A stretch of DNA of 64,000 nt from Azospirillum canadense (GCF_025961225.1 NZ_JAOQNG010000001.1:3010001-3074000), one strand, 5' to 3'. Positions 19,139-27,674 are shown, numbered from the stretch's first letter. Notes: a model not told the origin generated them from the letters alone. Numbers and translations are program-made.

Positions 19139-20206
19139 TTAGCGCGTCAGGCCCTGGGCCATGCTGGGAACGTCGAGCGGCACGAAGCCGTAATGCTTCA
19201 GCCAGCGGAGGTCGGCTTCGAAGAAGGTGCGCAGGTCGGGGATGCCGTACTTCAGCATCGCCACGCGCTCGATCCCCATGCCGAAGGCGAAGCCCTGGTA
19301 CTTGGTGCTGTCGATGCCGCAGGCTTCCAGCACGTTGGGGTGCACCATGCCGCAGCCCAGGATCTCCAGCCAGTCGCCGTAGTTGCCGAGCTTCAGCTCG
19401 CCCCCCTTGCGGGAGCAGCCGATGTCCACCTCGGCCGACGGCTCGGTGAAGGGGAAGAAGCTGGGGCGGAAGCGCAGCGGCAGGTCGTCCACGTCGAAGA
19501 AGGCGCGGCAGAACTCGATCAGGCAGCCCTTCAGGTGGCCCATGTTGGTCGCCTCGTCGATGACCAGCCCCTCGATCTGGTGGAACATCGGGGTGTGGGT
19601 CATGTCGTAGTCGGACCGGTAGGTGCGGCCCGGCGCGATGATGCGGATCGGCGGCTTCTTGTTCAGCATGGTGCGCACCTGCACCGGGCTGGTGTGCGTG
19701 CGCAGCAGCATCTTCTTGTCGCCGTTGTCGGGCAGATAGAAGGTGTCGTGCATGTCGCGGGCGGGATGGCCCGGCGGGAAGTTCAGGGCGGTGAAGTTGT
19801 GGAAGTCGTCCTCGACGTCCGGCCCCTCGGCAACGCTGAATCCCATTTCCGCGAAGATCGCCACCATCTCATCGATGGTCTGGCTGATCGGGTGGATGCG
19901 CCCCTCCGTTTCCGGCCGGACCGGCAGGGTGACGTCGATGCGCTCCGCCTTCAGGCGGGCTTCCAGGTGGGCGCGGGCGAGGTCGGCCTTGCGCGCGTCG
20001 ATGGCGGCGCCGATCTCGTCCTTCAGCGCGTTCAGCTGCTGGCCACGCTCGCGGCGTTCGTCGGGCGACAGGCCGCCCAGCTCCTTCATAAAGCCGGTGA
20101 TGCGCCCCTTCTTGCCCAGCGCCGTCACCCGCACCTCTTCGAGGGCGGCGAGGTCGCCGGCGGCGTTGACCTGCGACAGGAGTTCGTCTTTCAGCGCATC
20201 GAGCAT
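19139..20206 (-). CDS. pheS: Phenylalanyl-tRNA synthetase alpha subunit
   Basis: 355 residues from ATG 20206. Class II synthetase catalytic subunit that charges tRNA-Phe. N-terminal coiled-coil (~1-90), then motif 1/2 region '[13 protein letters not shown]' and '[14 protein letters not shown]', '[26 protein letters not shown]', and motif 3 '[18 protein letters not shown]'. Length is normal (~340-360). Cotranscribed with pheT and, by read-through of the terminator at 20242-20278, possibly with rpmI-rplT. No Phe-rich leader peptide was seen upstream. Confidence 0.98.
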   Translation of the reverse strand: MLDALKDELLSQVNAAGDLAALEEVRVTALGKKGRITGFMKELGGLSPDERRERGQQLNALKDEIGAAIDARKADLARAHLEARLKAERIDVTLPVRPETEGRIHPISQTIDEMVAIFAEMGFSVAEGPDVEDDFHNFTALNFPPGHPARDMHDTFYLPDNGDKKMLLRTHTSPVQVRTMLNKKPPIRIIAPGRTYRSDYDMTHTPMFHQIEGLVIDEATNMGHLKGCLIEFCRAFFDVDDLPLRFRPSFFPFTEPSAEVDIGCSRKGGELKLGNYGDWLEILGCGMVHPNVLEACGIDSTKYQGFAFGMGIERVAMLKYGIPDLRTFFEADLRWLKHYGFVPLDVPSMAQGLTR

Positions 20207-20241
20207 GTCATTTCCCGCGAGCCATAAGGAAGAGCGAGCGT

Positions 20242-20278
20242 AAAGAAAAAGGGAGCCGGCCCAAAGGCACGGCTCCCT
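20242..20278 (-). terminator. Terminator/attenuator between rplT and pheS
   Basis: Stem GGGAGCCG (20251-20258) / CGGCTCCC (20270-20277) with an 11-nt loop; on the minus strand it is followed by TTTTTCTTT. It lies 49 bp after rplT and 36 bp before the pheS ATG, so it would uncouple ribosomal-protein from synthetase expression or act as an attenuator, as in the E. coli pheST leader. No Phe-codon run in the 120-bp gap. Confidence 0.8.
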
Positions 20279-20326
20279 TCTTTCGTGTCAGGCGCCTGAT
20301 TGAGGCTCCGCAGTGACGCGGAAGCC

Positions 20327-20698
20327 TTACGCGGCGGCCTTGGAGGCGAGAGCGGCCTGGGCCTGGTCGACGATGGCCTTGAAGGCCTCCGGCTCACGGG
20401 CGGCCAGGTCCGACAGGACCTTGCGGTCGATCTCGATGCCGGCCAGCTTGATGCCGTTGATGAAGCGCGAGTAGGTCAGGCCGTACTGGCGGACGCCGGC
20501 GTTGATGCGCTGGATCCACAGGCCGCGGAAATCGCGCTTCTTGTTGCGGCGGTCGCGGTAGGCGTAGCGAAGCGCCTTTTCGACCTTCTCGATCGCAATC
20601 CGGAAGTTCTTGGAATTGCGGCCCCGGTAGCCCTTGGCGAGCTTCAGGATCTTGCGGTGACGGGCGTGCGTGGTGACGCCGCGCTTAACACGAGCCAT
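20327..20698 (-). CDS. rplT: 50S ribosomal protein L20
   Basis: 123 residues from ATG 20698. Early 50S assembly protein and translational repressor of its own operon in several bacteria. Signature sequence '[20 protein letters not shown]', '[21 protein letters not shown]', '[20 protein letters not shown]' and the C-terminal Ala-rich helix. Length normal (~118). 20 bp downstream of rpmI. Confidence 0.99.
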   Translation of the reverse strand: MARVKRGVTTHARHRKILKLAKGYRGRNSKNFRIAIEKVEKALRYAYRDRRNKKRDFRGLWIQRINAGVRQYGLTYSRFINGIKLAGIEIDRKVLSDLAAREPEAFKAIVDQAQAALASKAAA

Positions 20699-20718
20699 GG
20701 TTCAAATCCCCTTTAGTA

Positions 20719-20919
20719 TCAGGCGTTGCGCAGCCAGTTCTTCAGCACGATCTTCTGGTCCGGTTCGGACAGAGTCATCATGCCGCGCGCGTTGCGCTTC
20801 ATCGTCGGGGACTTGTGCTCCAGGCAGTGGCGCTTGAAGGCCGCACCAGAGCGGACCTTACCGGACGCGGTCACCTTGAAGCGCTTCTTGGCGCCACTCT
20901 TCGTCTTCAGCTTGGGCAT
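20719..20919 (-). CDS. rpmI: 50S ribosomal protein L35
   Basis: 66 residues from ATG 20919. Canonical L35: '[20 protein letters not shown]', then '[16 protein letters not shown]' and '[13 protein letters not shown]'. First gene of rpmI-rplT-(pheS-pheT). infC, which precedes rpmI in many bacteria, is absent: the upstream gene is a methyltransferase 170 bp away. The 5' region holds a GGGCCT-N-AGGCCC-type palindrome near 20972 that could be part of an L20-responsive leader or only a GC-rich hairpin. Confidence 0.99.
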   Translation of the reverse strand: MPKLKTKSGAKKRFKVTASGKVRSGAAFKRHCLEHKSPTMKRNARGMMTLSEPDQKIVLKNWLRNA

Positions 20920-21089
20920 TTTCGATCCTTTGTCTGGATGTTCCGAACTTGGCGGTTGGGCATGCCCTGGGCCTCAGGCCCGGCCTCGCCGCCCGTTGGA
21001 GCGCAGGGTTATACGCGCCGCGACGCCACAACGCAAGGGCCAGCCGCAAGGGGCAGCCGTGGCGCGCAGGCCGAAGTTTGCGGCGGCGG

Positions 21090-22322
21090 TCATTGCGGGC
21101 GGCGCAGGTACATCTTTCCGACGCCGTTCAGCGCGGTGAACAGTTGGGTGAACTGCGCCAGGAAGGCATCCCAGGACAGGGCACCGGCCTTCTCGGCAAC
21201 GGCCTCGTGAATGGCGCCCAGCGTCGCGCGGCCATCCACCCGCGCCAGGATCGGGCCGGCGAGGCGCGGCAGCGGCAGGGGGATCACGGCGCCCATCAGA
21301 TCCGCCTCCAGCACGCCACCGGGCGGTAGGCCCTTGGCCAGCGCCGCCCCGTCCAGGTCGCGCAGCACCGGCACCACCTCCGGGCCGTCCGGTCGCGCAA
21401 TTGCGGCCTCCGCATCCTGCGGGCGGACGAGGTAGGCGATGTGCTTGGTCATGGTGCCGGTGACCTGCTCCACCCAGGCGGCGCGCTCCAGCCAGGGCAG
21501 CCCCTCCAGCCGCTTCAGCAGGCGCGGGTCCTTGATCCAGACCGAGGGCTCGTAGCGGGCGGGCTCCATCAGCGCGGCGACGGCGAGGCCGCCCGACGCG
21601 GCCAACGCCGCCAGCTCCGCCACCGTGTAGGGGCGGTCGCAGGAATGCAGCAACAGGTCGTAGAGGTCGGCGTCGGCCTGTTTGTGGTCGCCGATGAAGG
21701 GGTTGTTCAGCAGCCAGTTGGACCGCGGCAGATGCCCGATCAGGCGCTTGGCGAGTGCCACCTTCTCGGCCGGCGGCAGGTCGTCCGTGATGGTGCGCAG
21801 CGCTGCCTGCATCGGGTAGACGCCGGTGCGGCCATAGGGCGCGTAGACCATCAGCCCGATGCCCCCGCCGGGCTTCAGCGCCCCGGCCAGAGAGCGCAGG
21901 CCGGCCGACGGGTCGTCCAGGTGGTGCAGAACGCCGCAGCAATCGATGTAGTCGAATGGGCCCAGCCCATCCAGTTCCAGCAGGGAGCCACGGCGGAAGT
22001 CGATGTTGGTCAGCCCGCGCGCCCTGGCCCGCGCCTCGGCGATCTCCCGCGCCGCGTCGGACAGATCCAGGTAGGTGACGCGCCCCGGGTTGCCGGCGTC
22101 GGCCAGCTGCTGCGCGATCATGATCGTCCCGTCCCCGGTCCCGCCGCCGGCCACCAGCACGGTCAGCGGCTTGGCATGGTCGAGCCGCCCGCCGAAGACG
22201 AAATGGTTCACCTCGTCCAGGTGGCTGGGCGAGCCGGTGATCAGGCGCTTTTTCTCGTCGGCCGGGTTGCGCGCCGGGTAGGGGTAGGCCTCGTACTGGG
22301 CGCGCAGGGTGTCGATGCTCAT
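21090..22322 (-). CDS. SAM-dependent class I methyltransferase with C-terminal extension
   Basis: 410 residues from ATG 22322 (a TTG one codon upstream is possible). N-terminal 'LRAQYEAYPYPARNP' is typical of a family of bacterial methyltransferases; the SAM motif is 'LTVLVAGGGTGDGTIMIAQQ' (~residues 53-72), followed by 'VTYLDLSDAAREIAEARA' and 'FDYIDCCGVLHHLDDP'. The last ~130 residues form a separate domain ('DGPEVVPVLRDLDGAALAKG', 'LFTALNGVGKMYLRRPQ') that I do not recognise. Substrate unknown. Divergence from neighbours gives no pathway hint. Confidence 0.87.
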   Translation of the reverse strand: MSIDTLRAQYEAYPYPARNPADEKKRLITGSPSHLDEVNHFVFGGRLDHAKPLTVLVAGGGTGDGTIMIAQQLADAGNPGRVTYLDLSDAAREIAEARARARGLTNIDFRRGSLLELDGLGPFDYIDCCGVLHHLDDPSAGLRSLAGALKPGGGIGLMVYAPYGRTGVYPMQAALRTITDDLPPAEKVALAKRLIGHLPRSNWLLNNPFIGDHKQADADLYDLLLHSCDRPYTVAELAALAASGGLAVAALMEPARYEPSVWIKDPRLLKRLEGLPWLERAAWVEQVTGTMTKHIAYLVRPQDAEAAIARPDGPEVVPVLRDLDGAALAKGLPPGGVLEADLMGAVIPLPLPRLAGPILARVDGRATLGAIHEAVAEKAGALSWDAFLAQFTQLFTALNGVGKMYLRRPQ

Positions 22323-22380
22323 CAAACAGGCAGCCGGTCAGGTTGGCGGGTGCGCGACCATAGCACCCCGGCGGCCAAAA

Positions 22381-22413
22381 TTCCCCCCTCCCAGCCCAAC
22401 CGGGAGAGGGGAA
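22381..22413. repeat. REP-like palindrome (TTCCCC..CTCCC / GGGAGAGGGGAA)
   Basis: Inverted repeat TTCCCCCCTCCC (22381-22392) / GGGAGAGGGGAA (22402-22413), matching at 11 of 12 pairs. It lies between the asparaginase and methyltransferase genes. The same GGGAGAGGGG core recurs at 27634, 35124 (variant) and 50192, so it is a dispersed element and may also terminate asparaginase transcription. Confidence 0.7.
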
Positions 22414-22421
22414 TGCCGGGA

Positions 22422-23531
22422 TTACGCGCCCAACCCCTCCGCCGCCCGCACAACGCCGACCTCCAGGCCGTTGCGGTTTGTGACGCGCTGGCTGAGCAGC
22501 TGTTCGGCGCGGGTCCACATTTCGTCCGGCAGGGCCTTGGTCGCGCGGATCAGGGCGGCCAGGGCCACCTCGCGGGCGCGCGGGGTGCCGTCGTCGATCT
22601 TCAGCGCGATGCCCAGCCCCTGCTTCGGCAGCACGGCGACGCCCACGGCCTCCGCCCCGCCCTTGACCAGCACCTGCCCGCCGGCCGCCTGCATCATCGC
22701 GGTGTCGAAGGTGTCCTTGCCGGCGATCAGGTAAGGATGCGCCCGCCAGGCGCGGCGGATGCGGGTCACCGCCTCGGCGCGGGCATCGGGCAGGTCCTTT
22801 GGGTCGCCGATGCGGGCCATGGCGTAGGCGATGGCGCCCAGCGGGATGCCGATGGTCGGGATGGCGCAGCCGTCCACGCCCCAGGGGGCGTGCGACAGGT
22901 CCTGCCCGGTCATCTGCTCCGTCACGCCCAGGATGCGCTGCTGCACGGGGTGGTCGAAGCGGACGTAGCCCTTGGTCGGCTCCCCCTTGTGCAGGGCGGT
23001 GGTCAGGAAGCCCGCGTGCTTGCCGGAGCAATTGTTGTGGAAGGCGGTCGGCGTCTCGCCGTGGCGGATCATCTCATGGGCGGTGTCGGGGTCGGTCGGC
23101 AGGTGCGCCCCGCACTCGTAATCGTTCACCGTCAGGCCGATGCGCTTGATCCACGCCTCCGCCAGCCGGGTGTGCCGGATCTCCCCGTTGTGGGAGGAGC
23201 AGGCGAGCGCCAGTTCCTGGTCGCTGAGGCCGTAGGCGTCGAACGCGCCGGTCTCCACCAGCGGGATGGCCTGGATGGCCTTGACGGCGGAGCGCGGGTA
23301 GACCGGCGCCTGGATGTCGCCCCATTGGGCCAGCACGCGGCCGTCGGAATCGACGATGCAGGCGCGGCCGCGGTGGACGGATTCCACCATGCCGCCGCGC
23401 GTCACCTCCACGAGGATCGGCGCCTCGGGCGGTCCGGACAGGTCGGCGTGGGCCTCTGTACCAGAGGAATCATGGGCGTGGCCGTGGTGATCGCCGTGGC
23501 CGCCGCAGCAGGAGGAATGGTCGTGGCTCAT
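22422..23531 (-). CDS. Class-3 (Rhizobium ReAV-type) L-asparaginase with His-rich N-terminal extension
   Basis: 369 residues from ATG 23531. Hydrolyses L-asparagine to aspartate and ammonia; serine beta-lactamase-like fold in the structurally known relative ReAV. Visible residues: S81-x-x-K84 in 'PRSAVKAIQ', S113 in CSSHNGE, and the zinc ligands C168 and K171 in NNCSGKHAG plus C222 in DGCAIPT. The 168/171/222 spacing and S81/K84 equal the ReAV positions (C135, K138, C189, S48, K51, recalled from the literature) shifted by exactly 33. The first 30 residues carry eight His and two adjacent Cys, likely a metal-binding or tag-like extension. Divergent from the SpoU gene (105 bp between starts). 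Confidence 0.93.
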   Translation of the reverse strand: MSHDHSSCCGGHGDHHGHAHDSSGTEAHADLSGPPEAPILVEVTRGGMVESVHRGRACIVDSDGRVLAQWGDIQAPVYPRSAVKAIQAIPLVETGAFDAYGLSDQELALACSSHNGEIRHTRLAEAWIKRIGLTVNDYECGAHLPTDPDTAHEMIRHGETPTAFHNNCSGKHAGFLTTALHKGEPTKGYVRFDHPVQQRILGVTEQMTGQDLSHAPWGVDGCAIPTIGIPLGAIAYAMARIGDPKDLPDARAEAVTRIRRAWRAHPYLIAGKDTFDTAMMQAAGGQVLVKGGAEAVGVAVLPKQGLGIALKIDDGTPRAREVALAALIRATKALPDEMWTRAEQLLSQRVTNRNGLEVGVVRAAEGLGA

Positions 23532-23636
23532 GGGGCGAAGCTTGCCTCTCTCTGCGCCCCGAGGCAAGGTGTCGCACCCTCGGACCCGCCATGCTGTTGT
23601 TGATTGCGGGCCGGAACCAGCAGCGATTTTCGGACC

Positions 23637-24221
23637 ATGCGTGGATATTTCGCCGTCGGCGTCGAACGGATCAGCAAACCCGGCAACGTCGGGAACCTGA
23701 TGCGCTCCGCCCATGCCTTCGGGGCATCCTTCTTCTTCGCCATCGACCCGGAGCCCGACCTGCGCGAGGCGCAATTCGTGGACACCTCGGGTGCTGCGGA
23801 GCATCTGCCGCTCTACGTCTACGACCGGGTGGCGGACCTCGCCCTGCCCAAGGACTGCCAGCTTGTCGGCGTGGAACTGACCGAGGACGCGGTGGACTTG
23901 CCCAGCTTCCGCCACCCGACCCGCGCCGCCTATGTGCTGGGGCCGGAGCGCGGCAGCCTGTCGGCGCCCCTGCTGGAGCGTTGCGATTTCGTGGTGAAGA
24001 TCCCCATGAAGTTCTGCATCAACGTCGGCGTGGCCGGTGCGCTCGTCATGTACGACCGCATGATCAGCCTCGGTCGCTTCGCCGAGCGCCCCGTGCGCGT
24101 CGGCGGCCCCACCGACCTTCGGCCCGAGCACAAGCACGGGCGGCAGATCATGCGCAACCCGGAACGACGCCGGCGCATGCGCGGCGAGCAAAAGCCGCTT
24201 GTCATCCGCGACGACGAGTGA
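23637..24221 (+). CDS. SpoU/TrmH-family RNA 2'-O-methyltransferase
   Basis: 194 residues from ATG 23637; an in-frame TTG at 23604 would add 11. SPOUT fold with motif 1 'RISKPGNVGNLMRSAHAFGA', motif 2 'AAYVLGPERGSLSAPLLERC' and motif 3 'IPMKFCINVGVAGALVMYDR' with the knot region. It lacks an N-terminal substrate-binding domain, like small TrmL-type enzymes, and has a ~35-residue basic C-terminal tail. tRNA or rRNA target cannot be told. Convergent with chrR; 15 bp between stops. Confidence 0.9.
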   Translation: MRGYFAVGVERISKPGNVGNLMRSAHAFGASFFFAIDPEPDLREAQFVDTSGAAEHLPLYVYDRVADLALPKDCQLVGVELTEDAVDLPSFRHPTRAAYVLGPERGSLSAPLLERCDFVVKIPMKFCINVGVAGALVMYDRMISLGRFAERPVRVGGPTDLRPEHKHGRQIMRNPERRRRMRGEQKPLVIRDDE

Positions 24222-24236
24222 GGGAGCGTCGCCCGC

Positions 24237-24923
24237 TCAGAACTTCACGAACGGATTCAGGATCAGCCCGAGCGCGCCGGTGAAGCGCAGCAGACCGTCC
24301 GTGACGGCGAGGCACAGGCAGCCTTCCTCGTCCGCGACCGGGCGGTGGCGGATGGAGCCGTCGGCGACGGACAGGTCGCCGCGGCCGAACTGGCCCAGGT
24401 CGTCGGTGAAGCCGCCGTCCAGCACCAGCGTCAGCTCGATTCCGCGGTGGGTGTGGTGCGGCGGGCCGACTCCGGGACCGAGCCGCATCAGCCGCGCCTT
24501 GGACCGGCTACCTGGCGGCCCGGACAGGGTCCTGGAAAGCGGGATATCGCAGCAGTCCATGCCCCGCATCAGCCGCGTCCACGGCAGCCGCGACGGGTCG
24601 TCGCCGATGTAGCGGCGCAGCGGTTCCGGGATCAGCGGCACAGGCACCGGCTTCGACGGGCGCACCGGGGCGGCCGCGCGGGGCAGCGGCGGGTGCTCGT
24701 CCAGACGGGCCAGCACGGCCTCCAGGCTCGTGGGATCCACCGCCTCCGGCTCGATCTCCTCCAGCAGCGCGCCGCCGACCGCTTCCATCTCCGCGACGTT
24801 CAGGCGGCAGCAGGGGCACAGGGCGAGATGCGTGGCGACGGCGAGCGACACCGCCTCGTCCAGCGCCCCGCCGGCGTAGTCGATCAGCAGCGTGTCGCCG
24901 GGATGATGGGTCGGCACGGTCAT
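24237..24923 (-). CDS. chrR: ChrR-type zinc anti-sigma factor (ASD + cupin)
   Basis: 228 residues from ATG 24923, overlapping the rpoE stop by ATGA. N-terminal zinc anti-sigma domain with H6/H7 and H32-x3-C36-x2-C39 ('THLALCPCC'), the ChrR/ZAS zinc set. C-terminal cupin domain with 'GPPHHTHRGIELTLVLDGGF' and a later 'GSIRHRP' His, matching the metal ligands of Rhodobacter ChrR. In Rhodobacter, ChrR holds the ECF11 sigma factor inactive and releases it on singlet oxygen. The gene pair and operon order here are the same. In Azospirillum such pairs control carotenoid synthesis. Confidence 0.95.
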   Translation of the reverse strand: MTVPTHHPGDTLLIDYAGGALDEAVSLAVATHLALCPCCRLNVAEMEAVGGALLEEIEPEAVDPTSLEAVLARLDEHPPLPRAAAPVRPSKPVPVPLIPEPLRRYIGDDPSRLPWTRLMRGMDCCDIPLSRTLSGPPGSRSKARLMRLGPGVGPPHHTHRGIELTLVLDGGFTDDLGQFGRGDLSVADGSIRHRPVADEEGCLCLAVTDGLLRFTGALGLILNPFVKF

Positions 24924-25507
24924 GCGGTGTCCCTCAGGGCCTTGCGCAGGCGTTCCATGGCCAAGCGCAGGCGCGACTTCACGGTGCCGAGCGGGATCCC
25001 TCGCTCTATGGAGATCACGCTGTGGGGCTTATCCTCGAAATAGGCAAGCCGAAGCAACTCCGCTTGCTCCGGCGGCAAATCCTTCAGGGCCGCCCGCAGG
25101 CGACCGGCGGATTCCTGGGTCTCCAGGCGGCGGTCGGCGCTTTCCGGGCGGTCGGGCACCAGGGCGGGGACGAGCGCCGGGTCGTCGGGGTCGATCTCCG
25201 GCCGCTGCTCCCGCCGCAGGACGTCGATTCGCTTGTTGCGGGCGATGGTGAAGACCCAGGTGCTGGCCGAAGCCTGCGCCGGGTCGTAGGTCTCGGCACG
25301 CCGCCAGACCAGAAGCATCACCTCCTGCACCAGTTCCTCCGCCCCCGCCGCGTCGCAGCCCTGCCGGCGCAGATAGGCCTTCAGCCGCGGGGCGAAATGG
25401 CCGAACAGCGCCGCGAAGGCGGCGCGGTCACGGTCCCGCCCGACCGCGAGCAGCCGGTCTTCGAGCGTCTGGTCCGATCCGGCGTCTGGAGAACCGATGT
25501 CCTGCAT
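24920..25507 (-). CDS. rpoE: ECF sigma factor of the RpoE/ECF11 group
   Basis: 195 residues from ATG 25507. Region 2: 'RDRAAFAALFGHFAPRLKAY...AEELVQEVMLLVWRRAETYD...STWVFTIARNKRIDVLRRE' (~residues 23-100); region 4: 'ALKDLPPEQAELLRLAYFED' and 'GIPLGTVKSRLRLAMERLRK' (~140-190). Paired with a cupin-type ChrR, which defines ECF11. An open frame extends upstream to ~25672, but those ~55 residues are Pro/Arg-rich and overlap the promoter. Predicted to be autoregulated from the TGATCC promoter at 25677-25706. Confidence 0.95.
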   Translation of the reverse strand: MQDIGSPDAGSDQTLEDRLLAVGRDRDRAAFAALFGHFAPRLKAYLRRQGCDAAGAEELVQEVMLLVWRRAETYDPAQASASTWVFTIARNKRIDVLRREQRPEIDPDDPALVPALVPDRPESADRRLETQESAGRLRAALKDLPPEQAELLRLAYFEDKPHSVISIERGIPLGTVKSRLRLAMERLRKALRDTA

Positions 25508-25837
25508 GGGCGCATTCAAGGGGAACGGCGCGCGCGGCACAAGGGGCCGCACCATGGGCGGAATAAGGGGCGGCACAAGGGACACCGCAAGGGGACACGT
25601 GCGCCGCCCCTCGGCAGAGCGCGGGGCTGGGCGTCGCAGGGCGTTCGGTGTCTTGGCGGCGGTTCGGGTCACGTGGCTTGTACGCGGCCGTTCGGTGGCC
25701 GGATCACCGCGACCGGCCGGAAGCCGTGACCTTCATTTCCCTTCGTCGTCCAACCTTGGATTCGCCCACCGAATTGGGGTAGTGTCCGGGTCGCTTCCGA
25801 ACCCCTCCCGCAAAACCATTCGAGCGTTCGCCCAACG
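25508..25837. other. Divergent intergenic region, rpoE-chrR / IalB gene
   Basis: 330 bp. Carries the TGATCC promoter for rpoE and a repetitive leader (degenerate ~18-bp units around 25533-25600). The section 25735-25800 is less GC-rich and probably promotes the rightward IalB-type gene. Confidence 0.55.
25677..25706 (-). promoter_or_regulatory. ECF11 (RpoE) autoregulatory promoter candidate
   Basis: Minus strand reads TGATCC (25706-25701), 18-bp spacer, TACAAG (25682-25677). TGATCC is the -35 of the Rhodobacter RpoE regulon, with a TA-rich -10 at N18. The leader to the rpoE ATG would be ~165 nt and contains imperfect repeats of a CGGCACAAGGG-like unit (25533-25600). Confidence 0.75.
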
Positions 25838-26386
25838 ATGTTGCCTGTCCGCACCATCCGCCGCGCCGCCGGCGCCGCGCTGGCCCTGGCCTGCCCTATC
25901 CTGGTTGCAACGGCCACCACGGCGGGGGCGGCCGACCCGCGCCTGCTTGGCACCTTCAAGGACTGGAACGCCTTCGCGTTCGAGGAGGGCGGGCGCAAGG
26001 TCTGCTACGTCTCCAGCCAGCCCAAGAAGAAGGAGCCGGCGGCCGCCAAGCGCGGCGACATCTACGTGCTGGTGACCCACCGCCCGGCCGAGAAGACGCT
26101 GGACGTGGTCAGCTTCATCGCCGGCTATTCCTACAAGAAGGACGCCGACACGGTGGTCGAGGTCGGCGGCAAGACCTTCAAGCTGTTCAACGAGGGCGAG
26201 ACCGCCTGGGCCCGCGACGCCGAGACGGACAAGGCGGTCACTAACGCCCTGCGCGATGCCAAGGGCAAGCCGATGGTGGTGAAGGGCGTCTCCGCCCGCG
26301 GCACCAAGACCACCGACACCTACAGCACCGACGGCGCCGCCCAGGCTTTGGACGCCATCAACAAGGCCTGCGACGTCAAGCGCTGA
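25838..26386 (+). CDS. Invasion-associated locus B (IalB)-type periplasmic protein
   Basis: 182 residues from ATG 25838. Signal peptide with cleavage after ~Ala31 (A-G-A-A). Mature part has the IalB fold signature: 'TFKDWNAFAFEEGGRKVCYVSSQPKK' with a conserved Cys, central 'YVLVTHRPAEKTLDVVSFIAGYSY', 'VEVGGKTFKLFNEGETAWA', and a C-terminal 'AALDAINKAC'-like end whose second Cys probably pairs with the first. Named after a Bartonella locus, but the family is general in Alphaproteobacteria and its function is unclear. Divergent from rpoE-chrR. Confidence 0.9.
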   Translation: MLPVRTIRRAAGAALALACPILVATATTAGAADPRLLGTFKDWNAFAFEEGGRKVCYVSSQPKKKEPAAAKRGDIYVLVTHRPAEKTLDVVSFIAGYSYKKDADTVVEVGGKTFKLFNEGETAWARDAETDKAVTNALRDAKGKPMVVKGVSARGTKTTDTYSTDGAAQALDAINKACDVKR

Positions 26387-26430
26387 GCGAATTGCTGGGT
26401 TTCTCAGCGCTTCGTCTTTTGACTCTTTCC

Positions 26431-26460
26431 GCTCATGGCCCTATCTAGGGGGCCATGAGC
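26431..26460 (+). promoter_or_regulatory. Perfect 11-bp inverted repeat enclosing the rlmN start codon
   Basis: GCTCATGGCCC (26431-26441) and GGGCCATGAGC (26450-26460) are exact inverted copies with an 8-nt loop. The rlmN ATG (26455-26457) is in the second arm, and the likely ribosome-binding site AGGGGG (26447-26452) is in the loop/stem. In RNA it would hide the start; in DNA it could be an operator. Confidence 0.7.
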
Positions 26461-27624
26461 GCCTCCAACCATGCTGCTGCCTTTGCCCTGCCGGCGACCG
26501 ACGCTGACGGGCGCAAGAACCTTGTCGGCCTGTCCCGCGACGAGCTGGAAGCCGAAATGCTGTCCATTGGCCTGGAAAAGTTCCGGGCCCGCCAGCTTTG
26601 GCACTGGATCTACCACCGCGGGGCCACCGACTTCACGGTGATGACCACGCTCGCCAAGCCGGTGCGCGAGAAGCTGGCCGAGACCTACGCCGTGGCCCGG
26701 CCGACCGTGGTGCGCGACCTGAAGTCGGTGGACGGCACGCGCAAGTGGCTGCTGCGCATGCCCGACGGGCAGGAGGTGGAGAGCGTTCACATTCCGGAGG
26801 AAGACCGCGGCACGCTCTGCGTCTCCTCCCAGGTCGGCTGCACGCTGACCTGCCGATTCTGCCACACCGGCACGCAGCGTTTGGTGCGCAACCTCGACGC
26901 CTCGGAGATCGTCGCGCAGGTCATGCTGGCCCGCGACGCGCTCGGCGAATGGCCGGCCCCGCCGGACGGGCGCATGATCTCCAACATCGTCATGATGGGG
27001 ATGGGCGAGCCGCTCTTTAACTACGAGAACGTCGCCAAGGCGCTGAAGATCGTCATGGACGGCGACGGCGTCTCCATCTCCAAGCGGCGCATCACGCTGT
27101 CGACCTCGGGTGTCGTCCCGGCCATGAAGCGCTGCGGGGAGGAGCTGAACGTCAACCTCGCCGTCAGCCTGCACGCCGTGACCGACGAGCTGCGCGACAT
27201 CATCATGCCCATCAACCGGAAATATCCGCTGAAGGAGCTGATGGACGCCTGCCGCAACTACCCCGGCCTGAACAACGCGCGGCGCATCACCTTCGAATAC
27301 GTCATGCTGAAGGGCATCAACGACAGCCCGGCCGATGCGCGGGCGCTGGTGAAGCTGCTGGACGGCATCCCGTCGAAGATCAATCTGATCCCCTTCAACC
27401 CCTGGCCGGGTGCGCCGTATGAGCGCTCCACCGACAAGGCGATCCAGGTGTTCGGGGACATCGTCAACAACGCCGGCTACGCCAGCCCGGTGCGGACGAC
27501 CCGCGGCGAGGACATCATGGCCGCCTGCGGCCAGCTGAAGAGCGCGTCGGTGCGCCTGTCCGCAGCCGACCGCGCTGCCATCGAGAAGGTGCTGGCCGAA
27601 AAGGACGCGGCGCTGGTCGGGTAA
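26455..27624 (+). CDS. rlmN: Dual-specificity 23S rRNA A2503 / tRNA A37 C2-methyltransferase RlmN
   Basis: 389 residues from ATG 26455. Radical-SAM enzyme making m2A in 23S rRNA and some tRNAs. N-terminal RNA-binding part '[13 protein letters not shown]...[19 protein letters not shown]', the radical-SAM cluster motif C-x3-C-x2-C in '[15 protein letters not shown]' (~residues 128-137), '[19 protein letters not shown]', and the methyl-carrying Cys in '[13 protein letters not shown]' near residue 358. Length is normal. Starts inside a perfect inverted repeat. Two small membrane-protein genes and argG follow. Confidence 0.98.
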   Translation: MSASNHAAAFALPATDADGRKNLVGLSRDELEAEMLSIGLEKFRARQLWHWIYHRGATDFTVMTTLAKPVREKLAETYAVARPTVVRDLKSVDGTRKWLLRMPDGQEVESVHIPEEDRGTLCVSSQVGCTLTCRFCHTGTQRLVRNLDASEIVAQVMLARDALGEWPAPPDGRMISNIVMMGMGEPLFNYENVAKALKIVMDGDGVSISKRRITLSTSGVVPAMKRCGEELNVNLAVSLHAVTDELRDIIMPINRKYPLKELMDACRNYPGLNNARRITFEYVMLKGINDSPADARALVKLLDGIPSKINLIPFNPWPGAPYERSTDKAIQVFGDIVNNAGYASPVRTTRGEDIMAACGQLKSASVRLSAADRAAIEKVLAEKDAALVG

Positions 27625-27633
27625 GGTGTTTCT

Positions 27634-27662
27634 CCCCTCTCCCTCCGGGGATGGGAGAGGGG
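27634..27662. repeat. REP-like palindrome after rlmN
   Basis: CCCCTCTCCC (27634-27643) / GGGAGAGGGG (27653-27662), a perfect 10-bp inverted repeat with a 9-nt loop. Same core as the htpG terminator at 50192-50220, but without a T-run, so it is a poor terminator here. Confidence 0.75.
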
Positions 27663-27674
27663 TATAACGCCCGG

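Noticed and set aside
16474..19449. A rightward open frame of ~990 codons
   Set aside because: Antisense to pheT and lacks any domain; a GC-content artefact.
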